From Pseudomonas sp. CFBP 13711 (GTDB lineage: Bacteria > Pseudomonadota > Gammaproteobacteria > Pseudomonadales > Pseudomonadaceae): DNA of 64,000 nucleotides. The DNA is taken from the NCBI RefSeq assembly GCF_014842265.1, contig NZ_JACYVI010000019.1:1-64000 (forward strand), written 5' to 3'. Shown here one piece after another: positions 48,176 to 59,605 of the stretch. Below the pieces are notes generated by a model. That model worked only from the letters and a program-made list of their open reading frames with translations, searched no databases and had not been told where the DNA came from. The stretch's first letter is position 1; each line of letters begins with the position of its first letter. Made by a program: the position numbers and the translations under genes.

Positions 48176-48214
48176 AAAAAGAAACCCGGCCTCGCGCCGG
48201 GTTTCTTTTTTTGC
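48176..48214. terminator. bidirectional terminator between idh and the PLC-like gene
   Basis: AAAAAGAAACCCGGC-CTCG-CGCCGGGTTTCTTTTTTT: a long perfect stem with A and T runs between two converging genes, serving both. Confidence 0.92.
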
Positions 48215-48248
48215 GGGTCACTGAGGCCGGCAAAACGGCCTGGCATTG

Positions 48249-51200
48249 CTATGGCCGGGAAGGCTTCACGTTGAGCGTATGCCTGGTGTTCGTGTAATCG
48301 CTGGGCTCACAGCGGTCAAAGGTGGGCGTGGCTGGATCCGTTTTCTTGCAGAAAATACTTAACGATTTGGCGCCTTCGCTGTTGATGGCCTCTAGCTTCA
48401 CGGCGACCGAAGGGGGGTCAAGCGCCTCATTGACCAATGTGGGGAATCGAACGTCAGGTTGCTCGGTCTCAACCCCTGCGTCTGTCTGGATTGAATACCG
48501 GGTGGTTGACGGATCACCCCTGTCCCAATCGAAGATGACCCCACCACCTGGCATTAACGTGCCTTTTAAGTCTATCGGCATCGAGGGGCGGCCGTGATAC
48601 ATCACGAGCTCCTTAGGGGCTGAATGGTTACCCGCCGCATCATAGGCCCTAAGACCAAAGGTATGGTTTTCGCCAGTGCTGAGGCCCAGATCGGCGGTCT
48701 TGACGGGTCTTTCGCTGGCGGTTTGTACTACGTTTCCATCCACCGATAGTTCGTAGCCGGCCACGCCGGTGTCGTCGGTCGCATCCTCCCACTTCAAAAG
48801 AGGCGTGTCTGTTTCAGCACCATTCGCGCCATAGGCATAAAAGAACGGCGCAAGCACTGGCGCAACCCGATCAACAAGCAGCAGGGCGCGGGCAGATTGA
48901 TTGCCGGCGGCATCGAACGCTTCCAGGTGAAAGGTGTAGGTCGTTGCGGGGGTCAGGCCCGATGCAGTGAACGTCGTCAGATCAGTTTCACCGATCGCCT
49001 CAGGCAGATCATCTCGGTAAATGTGGTAGCCCGTTACGCCGACATCATCGGTGGAGGCGGTCCACTGGATAAGCAACGTGGTGCCTGTGTCCTCGCTGTA
49101 TCGGGCCCCGGACGGCGCTGACGGTGGTTCGCGATCCACCAAAAGCATCGTGGGCTGCGATGGGTTAAGGTTGGCGTCGTAGGCGCTCACACTGTAACGA
49201 TAAGTCGTCAGGGGTTTAAGCGTGGTGTCGTGGTAGTCGGGGGTTTCGGTATCGAAGGTCGCGCCATCGTCCCGCACAATGCGATACCCGACCACACCCA
49301 CATTGTCGTGTGAGGGAAGCCATGAAAGTTTCAGCGACGTCGGTGTCACATCGCTGTATTCAATGTCACGGGGCGTAGACGGCGCTTCACGATCAACGAA
49401 CACAGAAACAACAGCTGACTGGTTATCAGCGGCGTCCCTGGCCTGGACAGCGAAGGTGTAGTTCACACCGATCTCCAACCCCTCGACAGTGAATGTCGTG
49501 CCTGCTGTCTCGGCCAACAGGCTGCCATCCCTGTAAACCGCGTACCCCTTCATTTTCGTCTCGTCAGACGACGCGGCCCAGCTCAATTTCAACGAGTGGC
49601 TTTGCAGGTCACTGAAACTCAAGTCTGAAGGTGACTGAGGGGGGGTCCTGTCGATAAACAGGGATACGGGCGCCGAATAAGTGTCATTAAACTTGTGAGC
49701 ACGAAGGGCCAGCATGAAGTTGAGCGGTGTTACAGCTTGGTCGATCGCTATCGACGTTTGGGGCGTTACCCCTTGCACCTGTCCATCGTAGGAAATCTCA
49801 TATGCCAGGCTGCTTGCGGAGCCCGCGATCTCATCCCAGCTTATTTCAAACAGCCCGCCCTGGTGATTGACGACCTTCAGCCCTGTCGGCGTGGCAGGCG
49901 GTGTGGCATCGAACGCCGGAATCGCTACGGATGAGGGCGCAGAACGATTGCCATCAAAGTCGACCGCTACGACGGACACCTCACTGATGCCTTGCGTGTT
50001 GAATTCATAGAAGTTGGTGTGGGTACTTCCCAACACTCGGCCATCACCCGATATCTCGAATTCGGCGATGCCATCCTGGTTTACGGAATCGTCCCAGTAG
50101 ATCACAGACGTTCCAGGGGTCACTTGCTGTATGACCGGCTTTGTGGGCAACACCTCGTCAAAGGTGCGGGCACAATACATTCTCATGCCGTTCAGGGCAG
50201 TGTCGTCACCCTCCCCCTGATAACCCTCGAGCCGCGTTATAAACCCTGCGGCGTACAGATCCGCAGGACAGATAAAATCGCTGCTCCAGACTCCCCAGTC
50301 TTCAGGCATGGCTCCGCCAATTCGGGTACCGTCCTGGCAGACGCCGATGAGGTCGGTTGCGACCACCTCGTCGCTGTGATCTCTGGGCCATAGCGTCCTC
50401 ATGGCAAAACCCTTGAGCGGCCCGTTCGAAGGGGTGCACTTATACGTCGCGCTCCAGTCCCCCCAGCTTCCTCCCGCACTCTCGATCGGGTTTGACTGAG
50501 CGTCTTCTGAACAAAACATTCTGACTGAGTTGAGCCCTGTGTTATCTCCGCTACCCTGGTTCTTTTCGATTTTCAAACTGAACCCCCAGGCAAACCGGCC
50601 GACCGGGCACTGAGCTTTAGCCCCCCAACTACCAAAAGAGCCATCGGCCTCCGCACTTGTTGGCACGACGTCCTGGCCCGTAAAGCTGTCCAGTGACACC
50701 TTCATATAAGAGACCTTGCCCGCCAGTTGCTGATCGCCCCCATATCGAACAGCCAATACCGATCCGTCAGCACTTTCCGTGCTCGCACCGAACCCATCCA
50801 GATTGGCAATGCTGAAGGGAGCGGTCATGTCCTTGCGTACAAATAATCTGACGCAACCCTGCGAACAGGTTTCGGACGCATCTTTAGTACCAAAGAGCGT
50901 GATAGTGCTGCCGGCCAAAGCCCCCGTCAGCACAAAGGACTGGGCATCATCGTTTGAACATCCATAAGCATCACCATTGCCGCCCAACTCAAATGAAATG
51001 GCCGCATCCACCGGAACAGAGCAAACGTCATTGTCGCTGTCGTCAGCCAATTTTATTTTAGGCATGATGCTGCCTGTCTCGGGCTCGATAATGATGTGTG
51101 AGACCTTGCCATCAAGACCGTTGTGAGGGTGATAGGTCACCTCTACATCTGCGTTGGTGTAAGAGCGCTCATAACTGCCCACCACGACTCGCTCGCTGAG

Positions 51201-52601
51201 CCCGATGTCACGCAACACGTTGATGACGGTGTAGTCGTCCGACTTGCTCGCATTAGGTTGATCGAAGACTTTTATACTGGTGCCTTTCTTGACACCCCTA
51301 AGTGCAAGGGATCGTGTTTCGTCGTTCTCGCACCCTGCAGCTTTTAAGCGAATATCCCACTCGACACTGGTGGGCAAGACGCAGACGACGTCTGAGTTCA
51401 AAGCACTGGTGGGACCTGCGTGAAGCGTTGAATCTGGATGAGCCTCGGAGACACCGTTGTTATCCTCATAGAAGTAGACGCCGCCCTCGGTCAATGCACC
51501 AGCATAGGCGACCGCATCACCCACTTGGGAGTAATCCAGAGCGAGGAAGTTGGGAATCAACCGTTTCTCATTTGCGACCGCGCACGCACGGTCAATCCGG
51601 TGTTCCATCCACGTTAAATTATTGTCGATCTGGGCGGCATGGGCGGGGGAGGAAAACAACGTGTGGAACTGATTCAGGGTAAAAAGCCTGGGCCACGATG
51701 TAAACCCGACTTCCGAGGCGTAAGGAGTTGTCAGCGGGATGTCTGACCAGCGAGTAACACACTCCCAGTTATCAGAGGTTGTAGACCCCAGATCATAGGT
51801 ATTCTCCACCTTGAAATTTGAACCCTTGGCCAGGTAGACAGGCTTGGCCGGCGTTGGATACTCACCGTTGAGGTTCTCAACGAAAAAGATGATCCTTTTG
51901 TGACTGTCGATTATTTGCTGCAACGTTGGCCAATGATCATCGCGAATGTAGTCTCTTACATCAAATACGTAGTCCGACAAACCAGGCACGCTGGCAAAGG
52001 CCTCTTCGATAAATCGGCGTTCGACTCGATCTTGCAGCAATATAGTAACGACAGCGGATTTATTCTCTTCCTTATCAAGAAACCGCATGACTTTTTGCAG
52101 TTCGTCCTTGAATGGTTTTCTTGTTTTGGATGCAGGAGCGCACGGACTCTCCTCATAACCGCCCAAGGTTTCATGACACAAATAGGCCTCGGTCCAGTAG
52201 TCGGGATAGGCCCCCAGCCTGAAGGGGTGAACGTCCCACATCAATCCGCGAACACCTCGCTCCAACTGTTCATCCAGGTCATTCAGATAACCGTTATGAG
52301 CCGTTACCCAGACATATTCATTATAGGGCTTGGAAAAATCCCGAATGTATGGCGCGCTGTTGCCTACTCCGGCGTGGTCGGGTTCAGGTTTCTGAAGACT
52401 GCGGTCTTTGGCTTGTAATATTAGCTCCGGCGACGCTGCTGCACTGCCCCGCTGCTCGCCTCCCACTTCAAGCGGCCCCGCCCACCCTCTTTGCATTAAT
52501 CCAATTAGAAGTATCACCCCGAAAACGATAGGTCGCCATCCAATAACGTCTACATACCGACAGGCGCACGACCGGCCTTTATCACCATCCATAGTGTTCA
52601 T
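48249..52601 (-). CDS. exported PI-PLC-like / VMO-I / fibronectin III multidomain protein
   Basis: A 1450-residue protein. A long charged N-terminus and hydrophobic segment (about 21-40) form an export signal. Residues about 85-385 look like a PI-PLC X-type barrel with two histidines placed like the catalytic pair (His102 in VTAHNGYL, His143 in LCHETLGG). Two similar cysteine-bearing beta domains follow (about 405-510 and 525-640), then a VMO-I-like region with three repeats (FGSWGAKAQC, WGDWSATYKC, WGVWSSDFIC; about 655-815, with GDNTGLNSVRMFC and GDDTALNGMRMYC), then six or seven fibronectin type III repeats to about 1385. The start at 52601 has GGAG upstream. It breaks the conserved idh-nudJ order. 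A phospholipase is likely, but substrate and secretion route are unknown. Confidence 0.75.
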   Translation of the reverse strand: MNTMDGDKGRSCACRYVDVIGWRPIVFGVILLIGLMQRGWAGPLEVGGEQRGSAAASPELILQAKDRSLQKPEPDHAGVGNSAPYIRDFSKPYNEYVWVTAHNGYLNDLDEQLERGVRGLMWDVHPFRLGAYPDYWTEAYLCHETLGGYEESPCAPASKTRKPFKDELQKVMRFLDKEENKSAVVTILLQDRVERRFIEEAFASVPGLSDYVFDVRDYIRDDHWPTLQQIIDSHKRIIFFVENLNGEYPTPAKPVYLAKGSNFKVENTYDLGSTTSDNWECVTRWSDIPLTTPYASEVGFTSWPRLFTLNQFHTLFSSPAHAAQIDNNLTWMEHRIDRACAVANEKRLIPNFLALDYSQVGDAVAYAGALTEGGVYFYEDNNGVSEAHPDSTLHAGPTSALNSDVVCVLPTSVEWDIRLKAAGCENDETRSLALRGVKKGTSIKVFDQPNASKSDDYTVINVLRDIGLSERVVVGSYERSYTNADVEVTYHPHNGLDGKVSHIIIEPETGSIMPKIKLADDSDNDVCSVPVDAAISFELGGNGDAYGCSNDDAQSFVLTGALAGSTITLFGTKDASETCSQGCVRLFVRKDMTAPFSIANLDGFGASTESADGSVLAVRYGGDQQLAGKVSYMKVSLDSFTGQDVVPTSAEADGSFGSWGAKAQCPVGRFAWGFSLKIEKNQGSGDNTGLNSVRMFCSEDAQSNPIESAGGSWGDWSATYKCTPSNGPLKGFAMRTLWPRDHSDEVVATDLIGVCQDGTRIGGAMPEDWGVWSSDFICPADLYAAGFITRLEGYQGEGDDTALNGMRMYCARTFDEVLPTKPVIQQVTPGTSVIYWDDSVNQDGIAEFEISGDGRVLGSTHTNFYEFNTQGISEVSVVAVDFDGNRSAPSSVAIPAFDATPPATPTGLKVVNHQGGLFEISWDEIAGSASSLAYEISYDGQVQGVTPQTSIAIDQAVTPLNFMLALRAHKFNDTYSAPVSLFIDRTPPQSPSDLSFSDLQSHSLKLSWAASSDETKMKGYAVYRDGSLLAETAGTTFTVEGLEIGVNYTFAVQARDAADNQSAVVSVFVDREAPSTPRDIEYSDVTPTSLKLSWLPSHDNVGVVGYRIVRDDGATFDTETPDYHDTTLKPLTTYRYSVSAYDANLNPSQPTMLLVDREPPSAPSGARYSEDTGTTLLIQWTASTDDVGVTGYHIYRDDLPEAIGETDLTTFTASGLTPATTYTFHLEAFDAAGNQSARALLLVDRVAPVLAPFFYAYGANGAETDTPLLKWEDATDDTGVAGYELSVDGNVVQTASERPVKTADLGLSTGENHTFGLRAYDAAGNHSAPKELVMYHGRPSMPIDLKGTLMPGGGVIFDWDRGDPSTTRYSIQTDAGVETEQPDVRFPTLVNEALDPPSVAVKLEAINSEGAKSLSIFCKKTDPATPTFDRCEPSDYTNTRHTLNVKPSRP

Positions 52602-52817
52602 GTACTTCTCCATTTATAACGGGCGACGATATCCGGCACTCAATGAATGCGGACTTGCGCACTGATACAACAACCTTATCTTTCAGTTAAGCACTATTTT
52701 TCCCTGGCAAGAAAAGCAAATGCTGGATAAGACCAACGGTAGCCAAGAGGACGGGTTTGAGGCAGGTCACTGTAGCGGCTATGCTCCGAAACCTTATTTA
52801 TATTCTCCGAGCTATCC

Positions 52818-53258
52818 ATGACTTGGCACCCCCACATCACCGTCGCAACCGTCATCGAAGACGATGGCCGTTTCCTGTTCGTCGAAGAATTGAAAAACGG
52901 CAAGCTCGTGCTCAATCAGCCTGCCGGGCACCTCGAGCCTGATGAAACGTTGCGCGAAGCGGCCATCCGCGAAACGCTGGAAGAAACCGGCTGGGACGTC
53001 GAACTGACGGGCGTCGTCGGCATTTACCTGTACACAGCGCCATCGAATGGCGTGACCTACCAGCGCGTGTGCTTTTCGGCCAAAGCAACGCGGCACCACC
53101 CCGAACGTGCGCTGGACACCGGCATCGTCGGCGCGCCCTGGTTCAGCCGCGACGAACTCGCCCGTCAACCGGAGCGCTGGCGCAGCAAGCTGGTATTGCG
53201 CTGCATCGACGACTACCTGGCAGGCCCGATTCACATTCTGGACGTTGTACGCGACTGA
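52818..53258 (+). CDS. nudJ: NudJ-like Nudix phosphatase
   Basis: A 146-residue Nudix hydrolase with the full box GHLEPDETLREAAIRETLEETGW. NudJ removes phosphate from thiamine pyrophosphate precursors and nucleotides; the exact substrate is not readable. It precedes mnmA as in other pseudomonads. A REP sequence (53261-53290) follows immediately. Confidence 0.9.
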   Translation: MTWHPHITVATVIEDDGRFLFVEELKNGKLVLNQPAGHLEPDETLREAAIRETLEETGWDVELTGVVGIYLYTAPSNGVTYQRVCFSAKATRHHPERALDTGIVGAPWFSRDELARQPERWRSKLVLRCIDDYLAGPIHILDVVRD

Positions 53259-53260
53259 CT

Positions 53261-53290
53261 GGCCCTTTCCCGGCTGAAGCAGGTCCTACT
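53261..53290. repeat. single REP sequence
   Basis: GGCCCTTTCCCGGCTGAAGC then AGGTCCTACT, a relative of the unit at 350-380, directly after the nudJ stop codon. Confidence 0.65.
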
Positions 53291-53386
53291 CATCCCATGC
53301 GTCTGTGCAACTGAATAGCTTTTAGCCTTGGCGCCGACTCCCTGCTAGAATCGCGCCCTTTCCTGCTGCTACCCAATCGAATTCCT

Positions 53387-54517
53387 ATGTCTGATTCAGC
53401 CTTTTCCGATACAGAAAAGAAGCGCGTCATTGTCGGCATGTCCGGCGGCGTGGATTCTTCGGTCTCCGCCCTTCTGCTCATGGAGCAGGGGTACCAGGTG
53501 GAAGGCCTGTTCATGAAGAACTGGGAAGAAGACGACGGAACGGAATACTGCACCGCCATGGACGACCTCGCGGACGCCCAGGCTGTGTGCGACAAGATCG
53601 GTATCAAACTGCACACCGTGAATTTCGCGGCCGAGTACTGGGATCACGTCTTCGAGCATTTCCTCGAAGAATACAAAGCCGGGCGCACGCCGAACCCGGA
53701 CATCCTGTGCAACCGCGAGATCAAGTTCAAAGCCTTTCTCGACTACGCCTTCATGCTCGGCGCTGACCTGATTGCCACCGGGCACTACGTGCGCCGCCGC
53801 GACATCGACGGCCGCACCGAACTGCTCAAGGGCCTGGACCCGAACAAGGACCAGAGCTACTTCCTGCATGCCGTCGGCGGTGAGCAGATCGCCAAGACCC
53901 TGTTCCCGGTCGGTGAACTGGAGAAGCCCGAGGTGCGTGCCATCGCCGAGAAATACCAGCTGGCGACCGCGAAGAAGAAGGACTCGACCGGCATTTGCTT
54001 CATCGGCGAGCGTCGTTTCACCGACTTCCTCAAGCAATACCTGCCTGCGCAGCCCGGCGAAATCAAGACCACCGAGGGCGAGGTCATCGGTCGGCATGCC
54101 GGCCTGATGTACCACACCATCGGCCAGCGCCAGGGCCTGGGCATCGGCGGACTGAAGGACGCCGGCGATGAGCCGTGGTACGTGCTGGTCAAGGATCTGG
54201 AGCACAACGAGCTGATCGTCGGCCAGGGCAACGAACACCCGTGGCTGTTCTCCCGCGCCCTGCTCGCGTCGGAGATCTACTGGGTCAATCCGATCGACCT
54301 CAGCAGCCCGCGCCAGCTGACCGCCAAAGTGCGTTACCGCCAGAGCGACCAGAGCTGCACACTGGAACGTACCGAGACCGGCTATCGCGCCACCTTCGAC
54401 GAACCGCAACGCGCCGTGACGCCGGGCCAGTCCGTGGTGTTTTACGACGGCGAGGTCTGCCTCGGCGGCGGCGTTATCGAAATCGCCGAGCCGTGGCACA
54501 CCAGGGATGCACGTTGA
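53387..54517 (+). CDS. mnmA: tRNA 2-thiouridylase MnmA
   Basis: A 376-residue ATP-dependent enzyme that puts sulfur on U34 of tRNAs for Lys, Glu and Gln. The ATP loop is MSGGVDSS; the catalytic cysteines are in [11 protein letters not shown] (about 104) and [12 protein letters not shown] (about 205). It takes sulfur from TusE, encoded at 29466. The stop shares an A with the hflD start (TGATG). Confidence 0.98.
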   Translation: MSDSAFSDTEKKRVIVGMSGGVDSSVSALLLMEQGYQVEGLFMKNWEEDDGTEYCTAMDDLADAQAVCDKIGIKLHTVNFAAEYWDHVFEHFLEEYKAGRTPNPDILCNREIKFKAFLDYAFMLGADLIATGHYVRRRDIDGRTELLKGLDPNKDQSYFLHAVGGEQIAKTLFPVGELEKPEVRAIAEKYQLATAKKKDSTGICFIGERRFTDFLKQYLPAQPGEIKTTEGEVIGRHAGLMYHTIGQRQGLGIGGLKDAGDEPWYVLVKDLEHNELIVGQGNEHPWLFSRALLASEIYWVNPIDLSSPRQLTAKVRYRQSDQSCTLERTETGYRATFDEPQRAVTPGQSVVFYDGEVCLGGGVIEIAEPWHTRDAR

Positions 54518-55137
54518 TGACCCCGATTCAGGAACAACTTGTCGCCCTGGCCGGAGTCTTTCAGGCCGCTGTGCTGGTCGATCGCATCGCCAAGACCGGC
54601 CAGGCCGGTGAAGCGGCTGTTGGCTGCCTGATGGGCACGCTGCTGGTCATGGACCCGAAAGACACGCTGGACGTGTTCGGTGGCGACGACCTGAATCTGC
54701 ACGAGGGCTATCGCGCCCTCGCCAGCGCTCTGGAACGGGATCCGGCCACGCTGCAACGGGAACCCCTGCGTTATGCCCTGGCGATGCTGGGCCTGGAACG
54801 TCAACTGTCCAAGCGCGAGGACATGCTCGACACCATCGGCAAGCGCCTGCCGCAGATCAAATCCCAGGTCGAGCATTTCGGTATCGTTCACGAGAACGTC
54901 ATTGCCGCCAGCGGCGCGCTGTATCAGGACACCCTGAGCACCTTGCGTCAGCGGATTCAGGTCCACGGCGACATGCGCAATCTGCAGCAACCCAACAACG
55001 CCTCGAAAATCCGCGCGCTGTTACTCGCCGGTATTCGCTGCGCGCGCCTTTGGCGACAAGTGGGCGGCCACCGCTGGCAACTGGTCATCAGCCGCCGCAA
55101 GTTATTGAAAGAACTGTATCCATTGCTTCACCGCTGA
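54517..55137 (+). CDS. hflD: HflD, lysogenisation regulator homologue
   Basis: A 206-residue HflD family membrane-associated protein, begins [26 protein letters not shown]. In E. coli it opposes lambda lysogeny by binding CII, but the gene is conserved next to mnmA in many bacteria without phage. The start codon overlaps the mnmA stop. The frame extends upstream inside mnmA and was cut there. Confidence 0.94.
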   Translation: MTPIQEQLVALAGVFQAAVLVDRIAKTGQAGEAAVGCLMGTLLVMDPKDTLDVFGGDDLNLHEGYRALASALERDPATLQREPLRYALAMLGLERQLSKREDMLDTIGKRLPQIKSQVEHFGIVHENVIAASGALYQDTLSTLRQRIQVHGDMRNLQQPNNASKIRALLLAGIRCARLWRQVGGHRWQLVISRRKLLKELYPLLHR

Positions 55138-55209
55138 GTGGCCAACCCCATTCAGCCCGCTCCGAACCTGACATCGCGCGAGTCATAACGGTCAGCCAGC
55201 CTCGGCTGA

Positions 55210-56640
<1,431 letters not shown>

Positions 56641-56659
56641 CCGCACTGCACACGCTCTG

Positions 56660-56688
56660 AACGCCCGGCTGAGCCGGGCGTTTTTATT
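56660..56688 (+). terminator. terminator of purB
   Basis: ACGCCCGGC-TGA-GCCGGGCGTTTTT: GC-rich stem with five T residues about 20 bases after the stop codon. Confidence 0.9.
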
Positions 56689-56724
56689 CCCGTCGTAAAA
56701 ACTCGTTTTTTCAATAGGTTACAC

Positions 56725-57891
56725 ATGAATCCTGACATCCCTCTTCAGCTCCTAGGTGGCATCACAGCGCGCGAGTTCCTGCGTGACTACTGGCAGAAGA
56801 AACCTTTGCTGATCCGTCAGGCCATTCCGGATTTCCAGAGCCCGATCGACGCCGACGAACTGGCGGGCCTGGCGCTGGAAGAAGAAGTTGAATCGCGCCT
56901 GGTCATCGAGAAAGGCGAGCGCCCGTGGGAGCTGCGCCGCGGCCCGTTCGCCGAAGACGAATTCAGCAAACTGCCGGAGCGTGAGTGGACCTTGCTGGTC
57001 CAGGCCGTGGATCAGTTCGTGCCTGAAGTCAGCGAACTGCTGGAAAACTTCCGCTTCCTGCCGAGCTGGCGCATCGATGACGTGATGATCAGCTACGCCG
57101 CGCCAGGCGGCAGCGTGGGTCCGCATTTCGACAACTACGACGTGTTCCTGCTGCAGGGTCACGGCAAGCGTCACTGGCAGATCGGTCAGATGTGCGACGC
57201 CGAGAGCCAACTGCTCGAGCACGCCGACCTGCGCATCCTCGCCGACTTCCAGGGTACCGACGAGTGGACGCTGGAACCGGGCGACATGCTCTATCTGCCC
57301 CCGCGTCTGGCCCACTGCGGCGTCGCCGTGGATGAGTGCCTGACGTACTCGGTGGGCTTCCGCGCGCCAAGCGCCGCTGAAGTGCTGACCCACTTCACGG
57401 ACTTCCTCAGCCAGTTCATGTCTGAAGAAGAACGCTACACCGATGCCGACGCGCAACCGGTCAGCGATCCGCACCAGATTCAGCGTGATGCCCTTGATCG
57501 CCTGAAGGGCTTGCTGGCCGAGCACATGGGTGACGAGCGCCTGCTGCTGACCTGGTTCGGCCAGTTCATGACCGAGCCGCGTTATCCCGAGCTGGTGGTC
57601 GGCCCGGAACTGGCCGAGAGCGAGCTGCTCGACAGTCTGGAACAGGGCGCCGTGCTGATCCGCAACCCGAGCGCGCGACTGGCGTGGTCGGAAGTCGACG
57701 ACGACCTGCTGTTGTTCGCCAGCGGTCAGAGCCGTCTGTTGCCGGGCCATCTGCGCGAACTGTTGAAAATGATCTGTGCAGCCGATGCGCTGCATATCGA
57801 CAATCTGGGCCAATGGCTGGCAGATGACGATGGACGTAACCTGCTCTGTGAGCTGGTCAAACAAGGAAGTCTGGGGTTTGCTGATGAATAA
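56725..57891 (+). CDS. roxA: RoxA/YcfD, ribosomal protein uL16 arginine hydroxylase
   Basis: A 388-residue JmjC/cupin oxygenase that hydroxylates an arginine of ribosomal protein uL16 using iron and 2-oxoglutarate. The iron ligands are seen in GPHFDNYDVFLLQGHGKRHW (HxD) and in the His of RLAHCGVAV. The C-terminal winged-helix half is present. The end overlaps the next gene by eight bases. Confidence 0.95.
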   Translation: MNPDIPLQLLGGITAREFLRDYWQKKPLLIRQAIPDFQSPIDADELAGLALEEEVESRLVIEKGERPWELRRGPFAEDEFSKLPEREWTLLVQAVDQFVPEVSELLENFRFLPSWRIDDVMISYAAPGGSVGPHFDNYDVFLLQGHGKRHWQIGQMCDAESQLLEHADLRILADFQGTDEWTLEPGDMLYLPPRLAHCGVAVDECLTYSVGFRAPSAAEVLTHFTDFLSQFMSEEERYTDADAQPVSDPHQIQRDALDRLKGLLAEHMGDERLLLTWFGQFMTEPRYPELVVGPELAESELLDSLEQGAVLIRNPSARLAWSEVDDDLLLFASGQSRLLPGHLRELLKMICAADALHIDNLGQWLADDDGRNLLCELVKQGSLGFADE

Positions 57892-58309
57892 GATCCACGT
57901 ACGGGTAGCCGACTGGCAGAAAGACAACGCCGACATCCGGCGCATTCGCGACGCTGTATTCGTGTCGGAACAGTCGGTGCCGCCCGAACTGGAATGGGAC
58001 TCGGAAGATGCAGACGCTCTGCATTTTCTGGCGCTGGAAGGCGATTACGCCGTGGGCACCGCGCGCCTGTTGCCGGACGGTGAGTTTGGCCGATTGTCCG
58101 TGCTGAAAGACTGGCGCGGGCTGAACGTAGGCGAGGCGCTGATCACCGCCATCCTCGCCGAAGCAGAGCGCCGCGGCCTGAAACAGCAGCGGCTCAGCGC
58201 TCAGGTTCATGCCACGGCACTCTACGAGCGCTTCGGTTTTAGCGTGGTCAGCGACGAGTTCCTCGAAGCCGGCCTGCCCCACGTGGACATGGTGCGCCAC
58301 TCGCACTGA
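57884..58309 (+). CDS. GNAT family N-acetyltransferase
   Basis: A 141-residue GNAT protein: IRDAVFVSEQSVPPELEWD, then the acetyl-CoA site in FGRLSVLKDWRGLNVGEALI and a C-terminal ALYERFGFSVV motif. It resembles YjcF/ElaA-type enzymes; the substrate is unknown. The start at 57884 overlaps roxA by eight bases, so the two are coupled. The same neighbour is found in PAO1. Confidence 0.88.
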   Translation: MNKIHVRVADWQKDNADIRRIRDAVFVSEQSVPPELEWDSEDADALHFLALEGDYAVGTARLLPDGEFGRLSVLKDWRGLNVGEALITAILAEAERRGLKQQRLSAQVHATALYERFGFSVVSDEFLEAGLPHVDMVRHSH

Positions 58310-58472
58310 TTGCCCATTGCTGCACCCGGCGCCCCGGCGTTCGCGCCTCAGCTGTCTATGCTGAAACGCGAGCACCGGGGCGTTTTGCTGCCTGCGATTC
58401 AACTTGGTGCTGCGCGGGCCGACAAACTGGCAAACTCGTCGTTCAGACGCGCCCCTCGCGGAGACCACATCG

Positions 58473-59261
58473 ATGTCATTACGCACCCTCCTCGCTTCAC
58501 TGTTGTTGGCTTGCAGCTTCACGGCCGCGGCCGCCACTGAAGTCATCCCCCTGAATTACCGCACCAGCGACGATCTGCTGCCCACCGTAAAGTCGTTTCT
58601 GGGCAACGAAGGCAGCGTCAATGCCTATGGCAACAAGCTGATCGTCAACGCCGAACCAGACAAGATCAGCGAACTGCGCGACCTGCTCGGTCAACTCGAT
58701 ACCGCGCCCAAGCGACTCATGATCAGCGTCGACACCAGTGACAGCACGGTCCAGAGCGACCAGGGTTACTCGGTCAATGGCACCGTGCGTTCCCAGGACG
58801 GACGCATCAGCGCCGACGGCCGCACGCGCATCCAGAATTACGGCACCGCAAGTCGCGACGGTGGCGTGCAACAGGTTCAGGCCAACGAAGGGACGCCGGC
58901 GCTGATTCAGATGGGCCAGAGCATACCTATCACCACGGTGCAGTCCGATGGCTATGGCTACCCGCAGACCAACACGCAGTATCGAAACGTGACCCAGGGC
59001 TTCTACGTCACCGCGACGGTCACCGGTGACATAGTCCACCTGAGCATCAGCACCAACAACGACCGCATGAGCCAGCAACAGGCCGACGCCATCAAAGTGC
59101 AGAGCACCGACACGCAAGTCAGTGGTCGGCTGGGTGAGTGGATCACGCTGGCCGGCGCCAGCGATCAGTCCCGCGCCGACGAGCATGGCGTCGTCCGACG
59201 CTATTCGACACAGGGCAGCAATGACATGCAGCTGCGGGTGAAGGTCGATAGCCTGGATTGA
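58473..59261 (+). CDS. secretin N-domain-like periplasmic protein
   Basis: A 262-residue protein with signal peptide MSLRTLLASLLLACSFTAAA and a NolW/secretin N1-like domain at about 22-90 (EVIPLNYRTSDDLLPTVKSFLG, NKLIVNAEPDKISELRDLLGQ). The rest is beta-rich, with GTVRSQDGRISADGRTR and a C-terminal domain like part of a secretin core (WITLAG). It is too short to form a pore. It may be a partial secretin that assists another system. The start at 58473 is set by the signal peptide. Confidence 0.82.
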   Translation: MSLRTLLASLLLACSFTAAAATEVIPLNYRTSDDLLPTVKSFLGNEGSVNAYGNKLIVNAEPDKISELRDLLGQLDTAPKRLMISVDTSDSTVQSDQGYSVNGTVRSQDGRISADGRTRIQNYGTASRDGGVQQVQANEGTPALIQMGQSIPITTVQSDGYGYPQTNTQYRNVTQGFYVTATVTGDIVHLSISTNNDRMSQQQADAIKVQSTDTQVSGRLGEWITLAGASDQSRADEHGVVRRYSTQGSNDMQLRVKVDSLD

Positions 59262-59320
59262 GGGGAACCGCTCGTTATCGCAATGCCAAGCCAAGGGTGA
59301 TTTAGCCACTGCGCAAAATT

Positions 59321-59410
59321 GTGGGAGTGAGCTTGCTCACGAAGAGGCCGGTGCAGCCAATGGCTCTCCGGTGGCTGACAAAAGGCTTTCGCGAGCAAGC
59401 TCGCTCCCAC
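59321..59410. repeat. REPIN upstream of aceA
   Basis: GTGGGAGTGAGCTTGCTCAC at 59321-59340 faces an inverted GCGAGCAAGCTCGCTCCCAC ending at 59410. Same family as 141-231 and 31953-32042. Confidence 0.87.
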
Positions 59411-59455
59411 ATGGACCGTGGCCATCCGTGCTATTCCGGTTAGATACCGCCAATT

Positions 59456-59481
59456 ATGTAGTGCCCAATCCGGCACTACAT
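59456..59481. promoter_or_regulatory. TGTAGTGC inverted repeat 1 upstream of aceA
   Basis: ATGTAGTGCC-CAATCC-GGCACTACAT: a perfect 10-bp inverted repeat about 420 bases before the aceA start. Paired with the site at 59580-59605; both share arms TGTAGTGC and GCACTACA. Confidence 0.6.
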
Positions 59482-59579
59482 CCTGCCTCCATACCGTGAC
59501 CGCCCAGTACCCGCGTTGACTTCCCCTTCTCAGCACTCACACGCCTGAAACTGACCGACAAGTCGTATTAGACGAAGAA

Positions 59580-59605
59580 TGTAGTGCTCTCAAAAAAGCA
59601 CTACA
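59580..59605. promoter_or_regulatory. TGTAGTGC inverted repeat 2 upstream of aceA
   Basis: TGTAGTGCT and AGCACTACA flank an eight-base A-rich spacer. Same arms as the site at 59456-59481, 124 bases away. An RpiR-type regulator such as RccR, which controls aceA and glcB in other pseudomonads and recognises TGTAGT/ACTACA half-sites as I remember, is a possible ligand; the spacing here is longer than I recall. Confidence 0.45.
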
